The translations under genes were made by a program, and so were the position numbers. Source: Gemmatimonadota bacterium (GTDB taxonomy: Bacteria > Latescibacterota > UBA2968 > UBA8231). Taken from it: a stretch of 64,000 nt of DNA. The stretch is from NCBI GenBank assembly GCA_018672475.1, contig JABHFS010000148.1, positions 1-64,000 of the forward strand, written 5' to 3'. This document shows positions 1 through 9,222 of this stretch, piece after piece (the stretch's first letter is position 1; each line of letters opens with the position of its first letter). Below the pieces are notes generated by a model, which searched no databases, had not been told where the DNA came from, and saw only the letters and a list, made by a program, of their open reading frames with translations.

Positions 1-120
1 CGACAACGGCGACACACCACCGGCCAGCGACGACAACGGCGACACACCACCGGCCAGCGACGACAACGGCGACACACCACCGGCCAGCGACGACAACGGC
101 GACACACCACCGGCCGCCGA
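1..120 (+). repeat. 30-bp in-frame tandem repeat (4 visible units, last diverged), encoding DNGDTPPASD
   Basis: cgacaacggcgacacaccaccggccagcga repeats with period 30 at 1, 31, 61 and 91; the window edge cuts the array so total copy number is unknown. Confidence 0.95.
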
Positions 121-415
121 TGGTGCAACCGCCTCGCCATCCAATGATGAAACGGCTCCAGATTCGATTGCCGAGCCGGTAAGCCCGCAAGGAATGGTCT
201 TCTTCGACGCCTTCGGCCAACCGATCCACGGTCTATTCGACGACGACATGAAGGTAGGATTCGAAGACTATTTTCTTTTCGCCGAGCACTATGGTTCGAC
301 CCCCGAACAATCCGGCTACGACGCCCGCTTCGACCTCGACGGCAATGGCCAAGTCGGCCTAAGCGATTTCTTCCTCTTCGCCGACTCCTTCGGCAAAGAA
401 GCCGTAGTGCCGTAA
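2..415 (+). CDS. C-terminal part of an exported protein: Asp/Pro-rich repeat linker plus dockerin/EF-hand-like tail
   Basis: Frame 2 is open from the window edge to the stop at 413-415; tail FEDYFLFAEHYGS...FDLDGNGQVGLSDFFLFADSFG resembles a duplicated Ca-binding dockerin-like motif. 5' end outside window. Confidence 0.75.
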   Translation, partial: DNGDTPPASDDNGDTPPASDDNGDTPPASDDNGDTPPAADGATASPSNDETAPDSIAEPVSPQGMVFFDAFGQPIHGLFDDDMKVGFEDYFLFAEHYGSTPEQSGYDARFDLDGNGQVGLSDFFLFADSFGKEAVVP

Positions 416-736
416 TGGCGGCAAGGGAAAGAAGCCCCATGGCGCAAAACCAGTATCGCGTAACCGGCTGAGCGATTACATCGCAAAAGACGAGCCGGGA
501 ATTCCTCCCCGAGTTAAGCGCAGGACCGGGGATCTACGGCGTAGCAAAGCCTCCCCAGCCCATCTATTGCCACTATATCGCCCCGCCTCCCCTTCCCCAT
601 TCAGGTGGCTGTGCCACGCGCCGAAGCGACCTCCCGCAAGCTTATCGGACCGCCTTAGCTTTGCCCGCAGGCAACCCCCCGGCCCGAAGCGCCCTCCCCC
701 TTTTGGCGATCCCCTTCAACCCTTATCTTATCGCCA

Positions 737-766
737 TTGCAAAACCGCCCATAAACCGACGATAAA
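737..766 (+). promoter_or_regulatory. putative sigma70-like promoter of mutS
   Basis: TTGCAA (737-742), 18-bp spacer, GATAAA (761-766), just upstream of the mutS ATG at 782. Confidence 0.35.
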
Positions 767-781
767 AACTGACGATAAAAC

Positions 782-3484
782 ATGCCAGCCAAAACAAAAC
801 TCACCCCGGCGATGGAACAGTACATGCACTTCAAGCGCCGCCATAAGGATGCGATTTTATTTTTCCGCATGGGTGATTTCTACGAGATGTTTTTCGACGA
901 CGCCAAAGAAGTCTCCAAGTTATTAGGGTTGACCCTAACCGCGCGCAACCACGGCAAGACGACCGGTTCGGTGCCCCTGGCCGGTCTCCCCCACCACGCG
1001 ATGGAAGGTTATCTGGCCAAACTGATCCAACTCGGCCGCAAAGTCGCCATCTGCGAGCAAGTCGAAGACCCCAAACAGGCCAAGGGCGTCGTCAAACGCG
1101 ACGTAGTGCAGGTTGTTTCGCCGGGCACCGCGCTTTCCGATTCGATGCTCGACCAACAGCGCAATAACTTTCTCGTCGGCCTCTGCCTGCATCCCGACCG
1201 GGTCGGCCTCGCCAGTATCGATCTGTCGACCGGCGATTTCACCCTCGACGAAGTCGATATAGCCAGCCTCGCCGACGAATTGCAGAGCCTGGCACCAGCC
1301 GAACTGCTTATCGCCGAAGGAGCCGACGAAAAATGGGTCGAGCAATTACAGGCCACCCTGCCGCGCGTCGCCCTCAGCCGCATCGACGACTGGCACTTCG
1401 CCGCCGATACGGCCTACGAAGTGCTCACCAACCAGTTGCAGGTCCAATCACTCAAGGGTTTCGGCTGCGATGGAATGGACGCTGCCGTCCGCGCAGGCGG
1501 GGCGACGATCGCCTATTTGCGCGATAACCAGCGCGGCGCCGTCCAACATATCAACCGCCTCCAGCGCAAACACCGCGAAGACTTCGCGCTGATCGACGCC
1601 ACCGCCCAACGCAATCTCGAACTATTGGCCAACCAACACGACGGGGACCGCGGCAATACCTTGCTCGAAGTGCTCGACCGCACCTGCACGCCGATGGGCG
1701 CCCGACTCCTGCGTCAGTGGATCATGCAGCCGCTCAAGAACCCGGAGCAGATCGAAGCGCGCTTAGAAGCGGTCGACGCGCTACTCGGGCAACGCGAAAA
1801 CCGCCGCACCCTGCGCCAACTGCTCGGACAAGTCGGCGATCTCGAACGGCTTATGGCGAGGATCTGCTGTCTACGGGCCAATGGCCGCGACATGGTCTCC
1901 CTCGCCAATTCGTTATCCGTCGCGCCCGGTATCTCCTCGGCGGTCGCCGCAGTACCCAGTTCGCTCTTACAGGAACTGCGCGGCGAAGGCCTGCCCGACG
2001 TATCGGCACTGGTCGACGAAATTCTCGGCGCCCTCGTCGACGAGCCCCCCGCAACCCTGACCGAAGGCAGCTTGATACGCGACGGCTACCACCAGCAGGT
2101 TGACGAACTGCGGCAAATCGCCAGCGGCGGCAAGACCTATATCGCCCGGCTACAAACCACCGAACGCGAACGCACCGGCATCGCCTCACTCAAGATCGGC
2201 TACAATCAAGTCTTTGGTTATTATATCGAGATCAGTAGAGCCAACCTCGACAAGGCCCCCGAGGAATACCACCGTAAGCAAACCCTGGCCAATGCCGAGC
2301 GCTTCATCACCCCCGAGCTTAAGGAATACGAAGAAAAAGTCATCGGCGCCGAAGACCGTCTCAAAGACCTCGAAAACGAGCTCTTCCTAAAGTTGAGAGT
2401 CCGCGCCGCCGTCTGGACGCCGCAAGTCCAACAGATCGCCCGCACCTTGGCGCGCATGGACACACTTTGTTCTTTCGCCGAGACCGCTGAGGGCGAATCC
2501 TATGTCCGCCCCGAAATAGACGATTCCGGCAAGATCGAGATTGTCGACGGGCGCCACCCCGTGGTTGAACGCCAACTGCGCGACGGGCGCTTCGTGCCCA
2601 ACGATATGCAGCTCGACTCCGCCGGGGCACAGATCATGCTGATCACCGGCCCCAACATGGCCGGCAAGAGCACCATCATCCGCCAGGTCGGGCTTATCGT
2701 GCTGATGGGGCAGATCGGCAGCTTTGTACCCGCGCGCAGCGCCAAAATCGGCGTCGTCGACCGCATTTTCACCCGCGTTGGCGCCTCCGACAACCTCGCC
2801 CGCGGCGAGAGCACCTTTATGGTCGAGATGAACGAGGCGGCCAATATCCTCAACAATACGACCGCCAAGAGCCTGATACTGATGGACGAGCTCGGCCGCG
2901 GCACCAGTACCTTCGATGGCTTGAGCATCGCTTGGGCGATCGTCGAATTTTTACACCAGCGCACCAACGCACACCCGCGCACCCTCTTTGCCACACACTA
3001 CCACGAGATGACCGAACTCGAAAGCCACCTCGAACGCGTTGTCAACTTCAACGTGCAAGTGCGTGAGGAAGGCGATCGGGTGATCTTCCTGCACCGCCTG
3101 GCCCCCGGCCCCGCCGACCAGAGCTACGGCATCAACGTCGCGCAAATGGCCGGCATGCCGCAACAAGTCGTCAGCCGCGCCAAAGAGATCCTCGCCCGCC
3201 TTGAAAAAGAACAGATCGACACCGATAACATCCACGACACGCATGCACCTCAGCCCGCAATACCCGAGCCACAAAATGAAAGCGCACCCGCAGAAATCGA
3301 ATCGCCACCGATAAGCGTGCCGACTAAAGCCCCAGCGCAGCTCAACCTCTTCCCCGACGCCTCCGATACCCCGCTGACAAAAGAGTTGCTCGCCCTGGAC
3401 CTGAGCCAGATCACTCCGCTCCAGGCCTTGCTAAAGTTGAACGAGTGGAAAGAAACGATACGGGAAGAAAGCCAAAGGCCATGA
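782..3484 (+). CDS. mutS: DNA mismatch repair protein MutS
   Basis: 900 aa; Walker A TGPNMAGKST, LMDELGRGTSTFDG, ATHYHEMTEL; N-terminal MEQYMHFKRRHKDAILFFRMGDFYEMF. Confidence 0.98.
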   Translation: MPAKTKLTPAMEQYMHFKRRHKDAILFFRMGDFYEMFFDDAKEVSKLLGLTLTARNHGKTTGSVPLAGLPHHAMEGYLAKLIQLGRKVAICEQVEDPKQAKGVVKRDVVQVVSPGTALSDSMLDQQRNNFLVGLCLHPDRVGLASIDLSTGDFTLDEVDIASLADELQSLAPAELLIAEGADEKWVEQLQATLPRVALSRIDDWHFAADTAYEVLTNQLQVQSLKGFGCDGMDAAVRAGGATIAYLRDNQRGAVQHINRLQRKHREDFALIDATAQRNLELLANQHDGDRGNTLLEVLDRTCTPMGARLLRQWIMQPLKNPEQIEARLEAVDALLGQRENRRTLRQLLGQVGDLERLMARICCLRANGRDMVSLANSLSVAPGISSAVAAVPSSLLQELRGEGLPDVSALVDEILGALVDEPPATLTEGSLIRDGYHQQVDELRQIASGGKTYIARLQTTERERTGIASLKIGYNQVFGYYIEISRANLDKAPEEYHRKQTLANAERFITPELKEYEEKVIGAEDRLKDLENELFLKLRVRAAVWTPQVQQIARTLARMDTLCSFAETAEGESYVRPEIDDSGKIEIVDGRHPVVERQLRDGRFVPNDMQLDSAGAQIMLITGPNMAGKSTIIRQVGLIVLMGQIGSFVPARSAKIGVVDRIFTRVGASDNLARGESTFMVEMNEAANILNNTTAKSLILMDELGRGTSTFDGLSIAWAIVEFLHQRTNAHPRTLFATHYHEMTELESHLERVVNFNVQVREEGDRVIFLHRLAPGPADQSYGINVAQMAGMPQQVVSRAKEILARLEKEQIDTDNIHDTHAPQPAIPEPQNESAPAEIESPPISVPTKAPAQLNLFPDASDTPLTKELLALDLSQITPLQALLKLNEWKETIREESQRP

Positions 3485-3571
3485 GCCCAAGCCCGATCTT
3501 GAAAGACCGTCTCAAATTGCGGTTATTGCACTCTTTCGGTCGCTGCGAATGGATCCGCTAAGGCGTACGCT

Positions 3572-3859
3572 TTGAATGTACTGCGCCGGTTCTGGGATCC
3601 GTATACGCTGCGCGCGCAGACCTTTGCCGAATACCGTCCTTCGGTACGAATCGAGTTCTCGCCGTCGACGCAGGAGACCTTCACCAACGTGGATAAATTC
3701 CGTTCGCTCCTGCCCGCCGATTACGAGATAGTCACCGCCAACCCGCATAACACGGTCAGCGGCGTATTCAGTTCCTCGTCCTACCAACTGATCGATTTCG
3801 ACTTCAACTGCCCTGGCTCCGGCCTCAACATCCTCTTGCCCCCCGAGAAGAGCAATTAG
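3572..3859 (+). CDS. hypothetical protein
   Basis: 95-aa ORF (TTG start) between mutS and the FliG-N-like gene; no recognised family. Confidence 0.35.
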   Translation: MNVLRRFWDPYTLRAQTFAEYRPSVRIEFSPSTQETFTNVDKFRSLLPADYEIVTANPHNTVSGVFSSSSYQLIDFDFNCPGSGLNILLPPEKSN

Positions 3860-3877
3860 CCCCGAGACACAAACATC

Positions 3878-4369
3878 ATGCCCCCAGCCAACGACCGCTT
3901 CACGCGCTTGCAGAAGATCGCCATCTTCCTCATCGTCATGGGCCCCCACAAGGCGCGTGAGATCCTCGGCGATCTCAGCTTGGACACCATCGAGTCGATC
4001 AACGAGGCAATACAAAACCTCAAGCAAATAACGCCCCAGGAAAAAGCGGCGACGATGATCGAATTCGGGGATTTTTTCTATAAGGGAAAACCGCTCTCGG
4101 CCAAACTCAAAGAACCGACGGCGAAGAAGAAGGCTAAGCCAAAAGCAACGGCTGAAACACAAGCGAAGAAAAAGCTGGGGAAGCCTGAAACGAAAAAGGC
4201 GGCAAAAGAAATGCCCCCGATGGTACACCTAGCTGAATTAGACGAAAAAACCATCGCCGAGACACTGGCCAAACTCAAGGACAAGGTCGACCCCGGCAAA
4301 ATCGATTGGGGCAAAGCCGGTTATGACTTTGGTGAGGGGTTCAGCGGATCAAGCAATCGACCACGGTAA
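3878..4369 (+). CDS. FliG N-terminal-domain-like protein with Lys/Ala-rich linker
   Basis: RFTRLQKIAIFLIVMGPHKAREILGDLSLDTIESINEAIQNLKQITPQEKAATMIEFGDFF resembles the FliG N-terminal fold (LTGxQKAAILLxxLG...). Confidence 0.5.
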   Translation: MPPANDRFTRLQKIAIFLIVMGPHKAREILGDLSLDTIESINEAIQNLKQITPQEKAATMIEFGDFFYKGKPLSAKLKEPTAKKKAKPKATAETQAKKKLGKPETKKAAKEMPPMVHLAELDEKTIAETLAKLKDKVDPGKIDWGKAGYDFGEGFSGSSNRPR

Positions 4370-4377
4370 TTACTCTC

Positions 4378-4506
4378 TTACCCCTTATCACCCGCCAATA
4401 AACCAAGATCCTGCATCCGTTCTACCAAGGCCCGAGTAATAAAACCAAGAAAACCCAAAGCCAGTGCCAGCTGGCCCAATAACATAGCAGTAGTCACGAT
4501 ATTCAT
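4378..4506 (-). CDS. small putative single-TM membrane protein (about 39-42 aa)
   Basis: M(N)IVTTAMLLGQLALALGFLGFITRALVERMQDLGLLAGDKG; GAGGAG SD-like sequence next to the ATG and 9 nt before a GTG. Confidence 0.35.
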   Translation of the reverse strand: MNIVTTAMLLGQLALALGFLGFITRALVERMQDLGLLAGDKG

Positions 4507-4663
4507 CTCCTCGTAAAAGTCTACTGCAGCTATAGCAAAGCACGGGCCAGATTGCACAATATTCCACAAGTCATTTACTTACATATAGTAATATATTTCA
4601 TAAATCTCGACCGATCGCCACGAAACGGAAGAGACCTCCATTTGCCCTGCGAGTATTTTTCCC

Positions 4664-5407
4664 ATGACAGAGACACAAACGCAAGACGATCTAATCTGGG
4701 GACGCCACCCCGTACTTGAAGCGCTGCGCGGCAAACGCCCGCTGCGCCGACTGCTCGTAGCGAAAGAGGCGCATGGCCCGATTATCGACGAGATATTCGA
4801 CCTGGCTCGACAGGTGCGCATCCCCTATGACCTCTACGACAAGATCCATCTCGATCGCATCGCCGGTACCCGTCACCAAGGTGTCGTCGCCTATGCGGCA
4901 GCGGCAAGCTATGCCGACTTCGAGCAGATCCTCGCCGACTTGTCACCGCAAGCCTTCTTGGTTTTTCTCGACCAAATACAGGATCCTCACAACCTAGGCG
5001 CCATCATCCGCAGCGCGCACGCCCTCGGTGCGCACGCCGTTATCGTGCCGGAACGCGAAGCCGCCGGACTCTCTCCTACCGTGCTCAAAACTTCAGCCGG
5101 CGCCGCCGCCCACCTGCCCGTCTGCCGGGTCGCCAACCTGCAGAAGGCATTGCAAAACGTCGCTGAACGCGGCCTCCTTATCGCCGGGCTCGACGCCGAA
5201 GGGGAACAGTCCTTCACTGCGGTCGACTTCAATCAGCCTTGCGCCCTGGTCATCGGCAGTGAAGGCAAGGGACTCAGGCGCATGGTGCAAAAACGTTGTG
5301 ATACCTTGATCCGCATCCCCATGGCCCAGGACTCGGTCGGCTCATTCAACGCCTCAGTAGCCGCCGGCATCGTCCTCTACGAAGTGTTCCGCCAACGCCA
5401 ATCATGA
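4664..5407 (+). CDS. rlmB: TrmH/SpoU family 23S rRNA (guanosine-2'-O-)-methyltransferase RlmB
   Basis: WGRHPVLEAL, LDQIQDPHNLGAIIRSAHALGAHAVI, IGSEGKGL, IRIPMAQDSVGSFNASVAAGIVLYE. Confidence 0.93.
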   Translation: MTETQTQDDLIWGRHPVLEALRGKRPLRRLLVAKEAHGPIIDEIFDLARQVRIPYDLYDKIHLDRIAGTRHQGVVAYAAAASYADFEQILADLSPQAFLVFLDQIQDPHNLGAIIRSAHALGAHAVIVPEREAAGLSPTVLKTSAGAAAHLPVCRVANLQKALQNVAERGLLIAGLDAEGEQSFTAVDFNQPCALVIGSEGKGLRRMVQKRCDTLIRIPMAQDSVGSFNASVAAGIVLYEVFRQRQS

Positions 5408-7953
5408 TCCACCCCCTGGTGCTCTGTCTCGCCCTCACCAGCCCGCTTTACGCCCAGCAGGCATCGACCGGCGAGCAAGCCCAACCAGCCCCACTGCAAC
5501 AAGCATCGACCGGAGAATCCGTAGAGCTTAAACTGGTTCGCCCGCCAGAAGAGCCCGCCGTCGAGGCCAGCGAAATAGACCAAGCGCTACAAGATTCGAC
5601 CGCAGGGACTGCGGATCTGCAACAAGCGCGCGCCCTGCTCGCCACCGCGCGCGGCACAGACAAAGGCAAGGGCTTCGAATATCAGGCCACCTATATGCGC
5701 TATTACGAGGTTGGCGATTCGATCCTATTGCAAGGGCAAGCCGTGGTGCTGCACAAAGGGGCGAAGCTCGAAGCAGCCGAGATGGTCTTCCGCCGCAAAA
5801 TCGACCAAGTTGAAGCGCGGGCGGCACTCGATTCGAGCGGGCGAATCGTCGGTCACCCGGTATTGCGCAAGGGCGACGAGACCCTGCGCGGCGAGCGCAT
5901 CCTCTACGACCTCGAAAGCGAACAAGGCACCATTCTATCGGGTCGAATTCACCGCGACAAGGGTTTTTTCTCTGGCAGTATCATACAGACCCGCACCGCC
6001 GAAGAATTCCATGTGCACCGGGGTTCGTATACCACCTGCGACAAAGACCACCCGCACTTCGATTTCTACAGCCCGCGCATCAAGGTCCTCGCCGGCGATC
6101 TGGCCGTCGCGCGGCCGGTCTATTTTCGTATCGCCAGACGACGACTATTCTGGATCCCCTTCTATGTATTCTCGCTGCGCGAAGACCGCCAATCCGGTAT
6201 CCTAACACCGAGCTTCGGCAACCGCCCATTGAACTTCGGCGCCAGCCAGAGCGAATGGGAATTGCGCAATATAGGGTATTATTTGGCCCCCAACGATTAT
6301 TGGGACCTCTCGCTGGCGACCGACCTCAGACAGCGCTCGGGCTGGTTGGGCCGCGCCCGTTTCAACTACGCTTTGCGCTACCGTTTCAAGGGCCGAATCA
6401 ACGCGCAACTCGAAAACCGCCAGCAGGGCCGCAACGCATCCCGCAACTGGCGCGTCGAATTTAACCACAGCCAGGAACTCGGCCGCGACGCGAGCCTGCG
6501 GGCGGCGGGCACCTTCCAGAGCAACAAGAGTTTTTCGCAGGACAATAGTTCGAGCCTGCAAGACCGCCTCAACCGCACGCTGCGCTCAAACTTGAGTTAT
6601 TCCAAACGCTGGCGCGGTTCGGGCAATAGCCTGAGCCTCAAGGCCAGCCAGACCAAAAACCTCGACACCGAGACCTTCGACACCGTCCTGCCTGAAATCA
6701 GCCTGCGCAAAAGTCGCAAACCCCTTTGGGGCGGCGAACAGAAAAAGGGCCAGCCCCAGCAGCAACCCTGGTATAGCCGCATCTTCTACGACGGCAACGC
6801 CCGACTCCGCAACTCCACCCGCGGCACAAGCACCGACACCACCGACCGCACCAACGCCGATATCGGCTTGCGCCTCAGCGCGCAATACCGCCCTTTCACC
6901 TGGTTCAATATCAACCCCTCGCTCTCGGAAGACTGGCGCGACCAAGACCTGCGCGACGGCGATACCCGCAGTCTGCACAGCGACCGCTTCGCGACCCGCC
7001 TCGCCCTGACGCAAACCGCCTACGGCCTCTTTAACCCGCAAATCGGTCCGCTCCAGGCCATCCGACACGTGTTTAAACCGAACCTGTCGCTCAACTATCA
7101 GGCGACGCGCGCCGACACCGGCGGCGTTCTCGGCTTCGGCGGCGACGCCAGCCCGCTCAAACAGCAACGCAAATTGGATATCCGCCTCGACAACACCTTC
7201 TGGGCCAAGATCCAACGCGGCGAGGACGAACTCAAGGTTCGCTTAGCTCAGCTCAACTTCTCGACCTCTTATGAGTTCGAAAAGAAAGAACGCCCGCTAA
7301 CAGATCTGCGCAGCAGCATGAGCATCGAGGCTGGGCGCTATCTCGATTCGCGGTTGACCCTACAGAACGAATTCTACGACTCCCAGGACCAACTCCAGCT
7401 CTTTTCGCCCCGTCTACGGCAATTCGAAATACGCACTTCGGCGAATTGGTCGAGGCGTGCAACCGCCCGACAAAACGATGCCGCCCCGTCAAACCAGCAA
7501 GACCGCCGCAGCGACGACTTCGGCTCCAGCCAGCAGCGTCAACCGAGCAATTATGGCCAGCAGCAATTTGGTTTCGAAAGCGGCCTGCTCAACGACATCG
7601 ACAATCGCCGCCGCGGCAGCCGTTTCCAATTTAGCCACTATTATTCACAAACTCGGACCACCCGTTCCAAGACCGTGCGTTCCTGGTTTCGGGCTTCAGC
7701 GGGTTTTAGCCTGACGCCGAGTTGGCACTGCAACTACTCGATTAATTATAATTTGCGTGCACCGGGCACAGCGCTCTTCGCCACCGACCGCATCACCTCT
7801 GAACTGCTCTCACTGCAAAAAGAATTCCACGATTGGACCGCGACGCTCAACCTCGAACCGAGCACCTTCCACAAAAACAGGGCGTTCTTCTTTAAGGCGC
7901 AATTCAAGGATATTCCGCAGATAAAATTTGAACGAGGGGAACGGCGTTTTTAG
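5404..7953 (+). CDS. lptD: LPS-assembly protein LptD-like outer membrane protein
   Basis: 849 aa, signal peptide (ALTSPLYAQ), OstA-like segment (LLQGQAVVLHKGAKLEAAEMVFRRK...LRGERILYDLES), YTTCDKDHPHFDFYSPRIKVLAGD, barrel-like C-terminus. ATGA overlap with rlmB. Confidence 0.82.
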   Translation: MIHPLVLCLALTSPLYAQQASTGEQAQPAPLQQASTGESVELKLVRPPEEPAVEASEIDQALQDSTAGTADLQQARALLATARGTDKGKGFEYQATYMRYYEVGDSILLQGQAVVLHKGAKLEAAEMVFRRKIDQVEARAALDSSGRIVGHPVLRKGDETLRGERILYDLESEQGTILSGRIHRDKGFFSGSIIQTRTAEEFHVHRGSYTTCDKDHPHFDFYSPRIKVLAGDLAVARPVYFRIARRRLFWIPFYVFSLREDRQSGILTPSFGNRPLNFGASQSEWELRNIGYYLAPNDYWDLSLATDLRQRSGWLGRARFNYALRYRFKGRINAQLENRQQGRNASRNWRVEFNHSQELGRDASLRAAGTFQSNKSFSQDNSSSLQDRLNRTLRSNLSYSKRWRGSGNSLSLKASQTKNLDTETFDTVLPEISLRKSRKPLWGGEQKKGQPQQQPWYSRIFYDGNARLRNSTRGTSTDTTDRTNADIGLRLSAQYRPFTWFNINPSLSEDWRDQDLRDGDTRSLHSDRFATRLALTQTAYGLFNPQIGPLQAIRHVFKPNLSLNYQATRADTGGVLGFGGDASPLKQQRKLDIRLDNTFWAKIQRGEDELKVRLAQLNFSTSYEFEKKERPLTDLRSSMSIEAGRYLDSRLTLQNEFYDSQDQLQLFSPRLRQFEIRTSANWSRRATARQNDAAPSNQQDRRSDDFGSSQQRQPSNYGQQQFGFESGLLNDIDNRRRGSRFQFSHYYSQTRTTRSKTVRSWFRASAGFSLTPSWHCNYSINYNLRAPGTALFATDRITSELLSLQKEFHDWTATLNLEPSTFHKNRAFFFKAQFKDIPQIKFERGERRF

Positions 7954-7975
7954 GAAGTGAGCCAGCGCAATAGAG

Positions 7976-8003
7976 TACCAAGCCATTATACAGGGCTTGG
8001 GTA
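7976..8003. other. stem-loop downstream of lptD
   Basis: CCAAGCC (7978-7984)/GGCTTGG (7994-8000), extended by TA/TA around a bulged G; 9-nt loop. Confidence 0.5.
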
Positions 8004-8009
8004 ATGCGT

Positions 8010-8068
8010 TCAGCAAAAAATCAACATAGTTTGCCCTCTTTCGTCAGACCAAGTTGATCTTTTGCTGA
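8010..8068. repeat. 16-bp inverted repeat (one mismatch) between lptD and dtd
   Basis: TCAGCAAAAAATCAAC (8010-8025) and GTTGATCTTTTGCTGA (8053-8068), 27-nt spacer. Confidence 0.75.
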
Positions 8069-8179
8069 TTCCCGCTCCAACACACCGTGCTTGCCAAAGA
8101 AGTATTGTTACTATAAATTCCTTTTAAACAAATGTTTACAACAATTACAATGATCGAATATTAAAAGACAACCTGCTCT

Positions 8180-8623
8180 GTGAAAGCCCTAGTCCAGCGC
8201 GTCAGCCAAGCAAGCGTAACTGTCGACAAACAGATCGTCGGCCAAATTGCTGAGGGCCTGCTACTCTTTGTCGGATTCCGCCCCGGCGACGACGACAAAG
8301 CCCTGCGCTTCTGCACAGATAAATGCGTCAACTTGCGCATTTTCGCCGACGACGAGGGCAAAATGAACCGCTCCGTGCTCGATATCGGCGGCCGTATTCT
8401 GTGCATTTCGCAATTCACCCTCTACGGCGATTGCCGCAAGGGCCGCCGACCCAGTTTCGTAGAGGCCGCCCGCCCCGTAGAGGCCGAAGCCCTCTACGAA
8501 CGTTTCCTCGTTATGCTCGCCGACCAGGGGCTGCAACCCCAACGCGGCGTTTTCGGAGCCCATATGCAGGTAGAAATCCACAACGACGGCCCCGTCACCC
8601 TAATGGTGGAGTCCCCACAGTGA
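8180..8623 (+). CDS. dtd: D-aminoacyl-tRNA deacylase
   Basis: MKALVQRVSQASVTVD, SQFTLYGDCRKGRRPSF, GVFGAHMQVEIHNDGPVTLMVES; GTG start. Confidence 0.97.
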   Translation: MKALVQRVSQASVTVDKQIVGQIAEGLLLFVGFRPGDDDKALRFCTDKCVNLRIFADDEGKMNRSVLDIGGRILCISQFTLYGDCRKGRRPSFVEAARPVEAEALYERFLVMLADQGLQPQRGVFGAHMQVEIHNDGPVTLMVESPQ

Positions 8624-9222
8624 AACGCCTAATTCTCGGCTCGGGCTCGCCCCGGCGCGCGGATCTTATGCGCCAACTCGAATTGCCTTGCGAAATCATC
8701 CCTAGCCCCGAAGAAGAACCGATACCCGCGACTTCGGTTCCCTCCGACTACGCGATCGAATCGGCGAGCGCCAAAGCCCGTGCTGTCATGAACCTGCTCG
8801 CATCGCGCGGCCAAGCTGAAGACGCGATTGTCATCGGCGCCGACACCATCGTATGCCTCGACGACGCCATCTTGGGCAAACCCGCAGGCGCCACCGAAGC
8901 CGCCGCTATGCTCACGCGCCTCTCGGGACGGGTCCATACGGTATATACAGGCCTGGCCCTGCGATACGGCGAAGAACTGTTATGCGAAGCCGTTTGCACC
9001 CAGGTTTCGATGAACGCCTTTACCGCCGACGATGTCGCAGCCTATGTCAAAAGCGACGAACCGCTCGACAAAGCCGGAGCCTATGGCATACAGGGTTTGG
9101 GCGCCCGATTTATTGAACGCATCGAAGGTTGTTATTATAATGTAGTAGGCCTTCCCCTAGCCCGTCTCTGCGCCCTATTAGGCTCGGCTGGATATCATCT
9201 GAACGACAAGACGATAAAATGA
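8620..9222 (+). CDS. maf: Maf-family nucleotide pyrophosphatase
   Basis: MKRLILGSGSPRRADLMRQL, IGADTIVCLDDAILGKP, SGRVHTVYTGLAL, DKAGAYGIQGLGARFIERIEGCYYNVVGLPL. Start moved to GTG 8620 (GTGA overlap with dtd) instead of the 8323 ORF start. Confidence 0.95.
   Translation: MKRLILGSGSPRRADLMRQLELPCEIIPSPEEEPIPATSVPSDYAIESASAKARAVMNLLASRGQAEDAIVIGADTIVCLDDAILGKPAGATEAAAMLTRLSGRVHTVYTGLALRYGEELLCEAVCTQVSMNAFTADDVAAYVKSDEPLDKAGAYGIQGLGARFIERIEGCYYNVVGLPLARLCALLGSAGYHLNDKTIK

Noticed and set aside
1-120. CRISPR-like short repeats at the window start
   Set aside because: Units are contiguous 30-mers without spacers and are in frame with an exported-protein CDS.
506-532. TCCCCG/CGGGGA hairpin after the first CDS as a terminator
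   Set aside because: Only 6-bp arms, 15-nt loop and no T run; too weak to call.
3512-4228. 238-aa minus-strand ORF opposite the FliG-N-like gene
   Set aside because: Phe/Arg/Leu-rich antisense of the Lys/Ala-rich linker; the plus-strand frames fit better.
8323-8619. N-terminal 99-aa extension of Maf in the ORF track
   Set aside because: Out-of-frame overlap with dtd; the Maf motif starts at GTG 8620.
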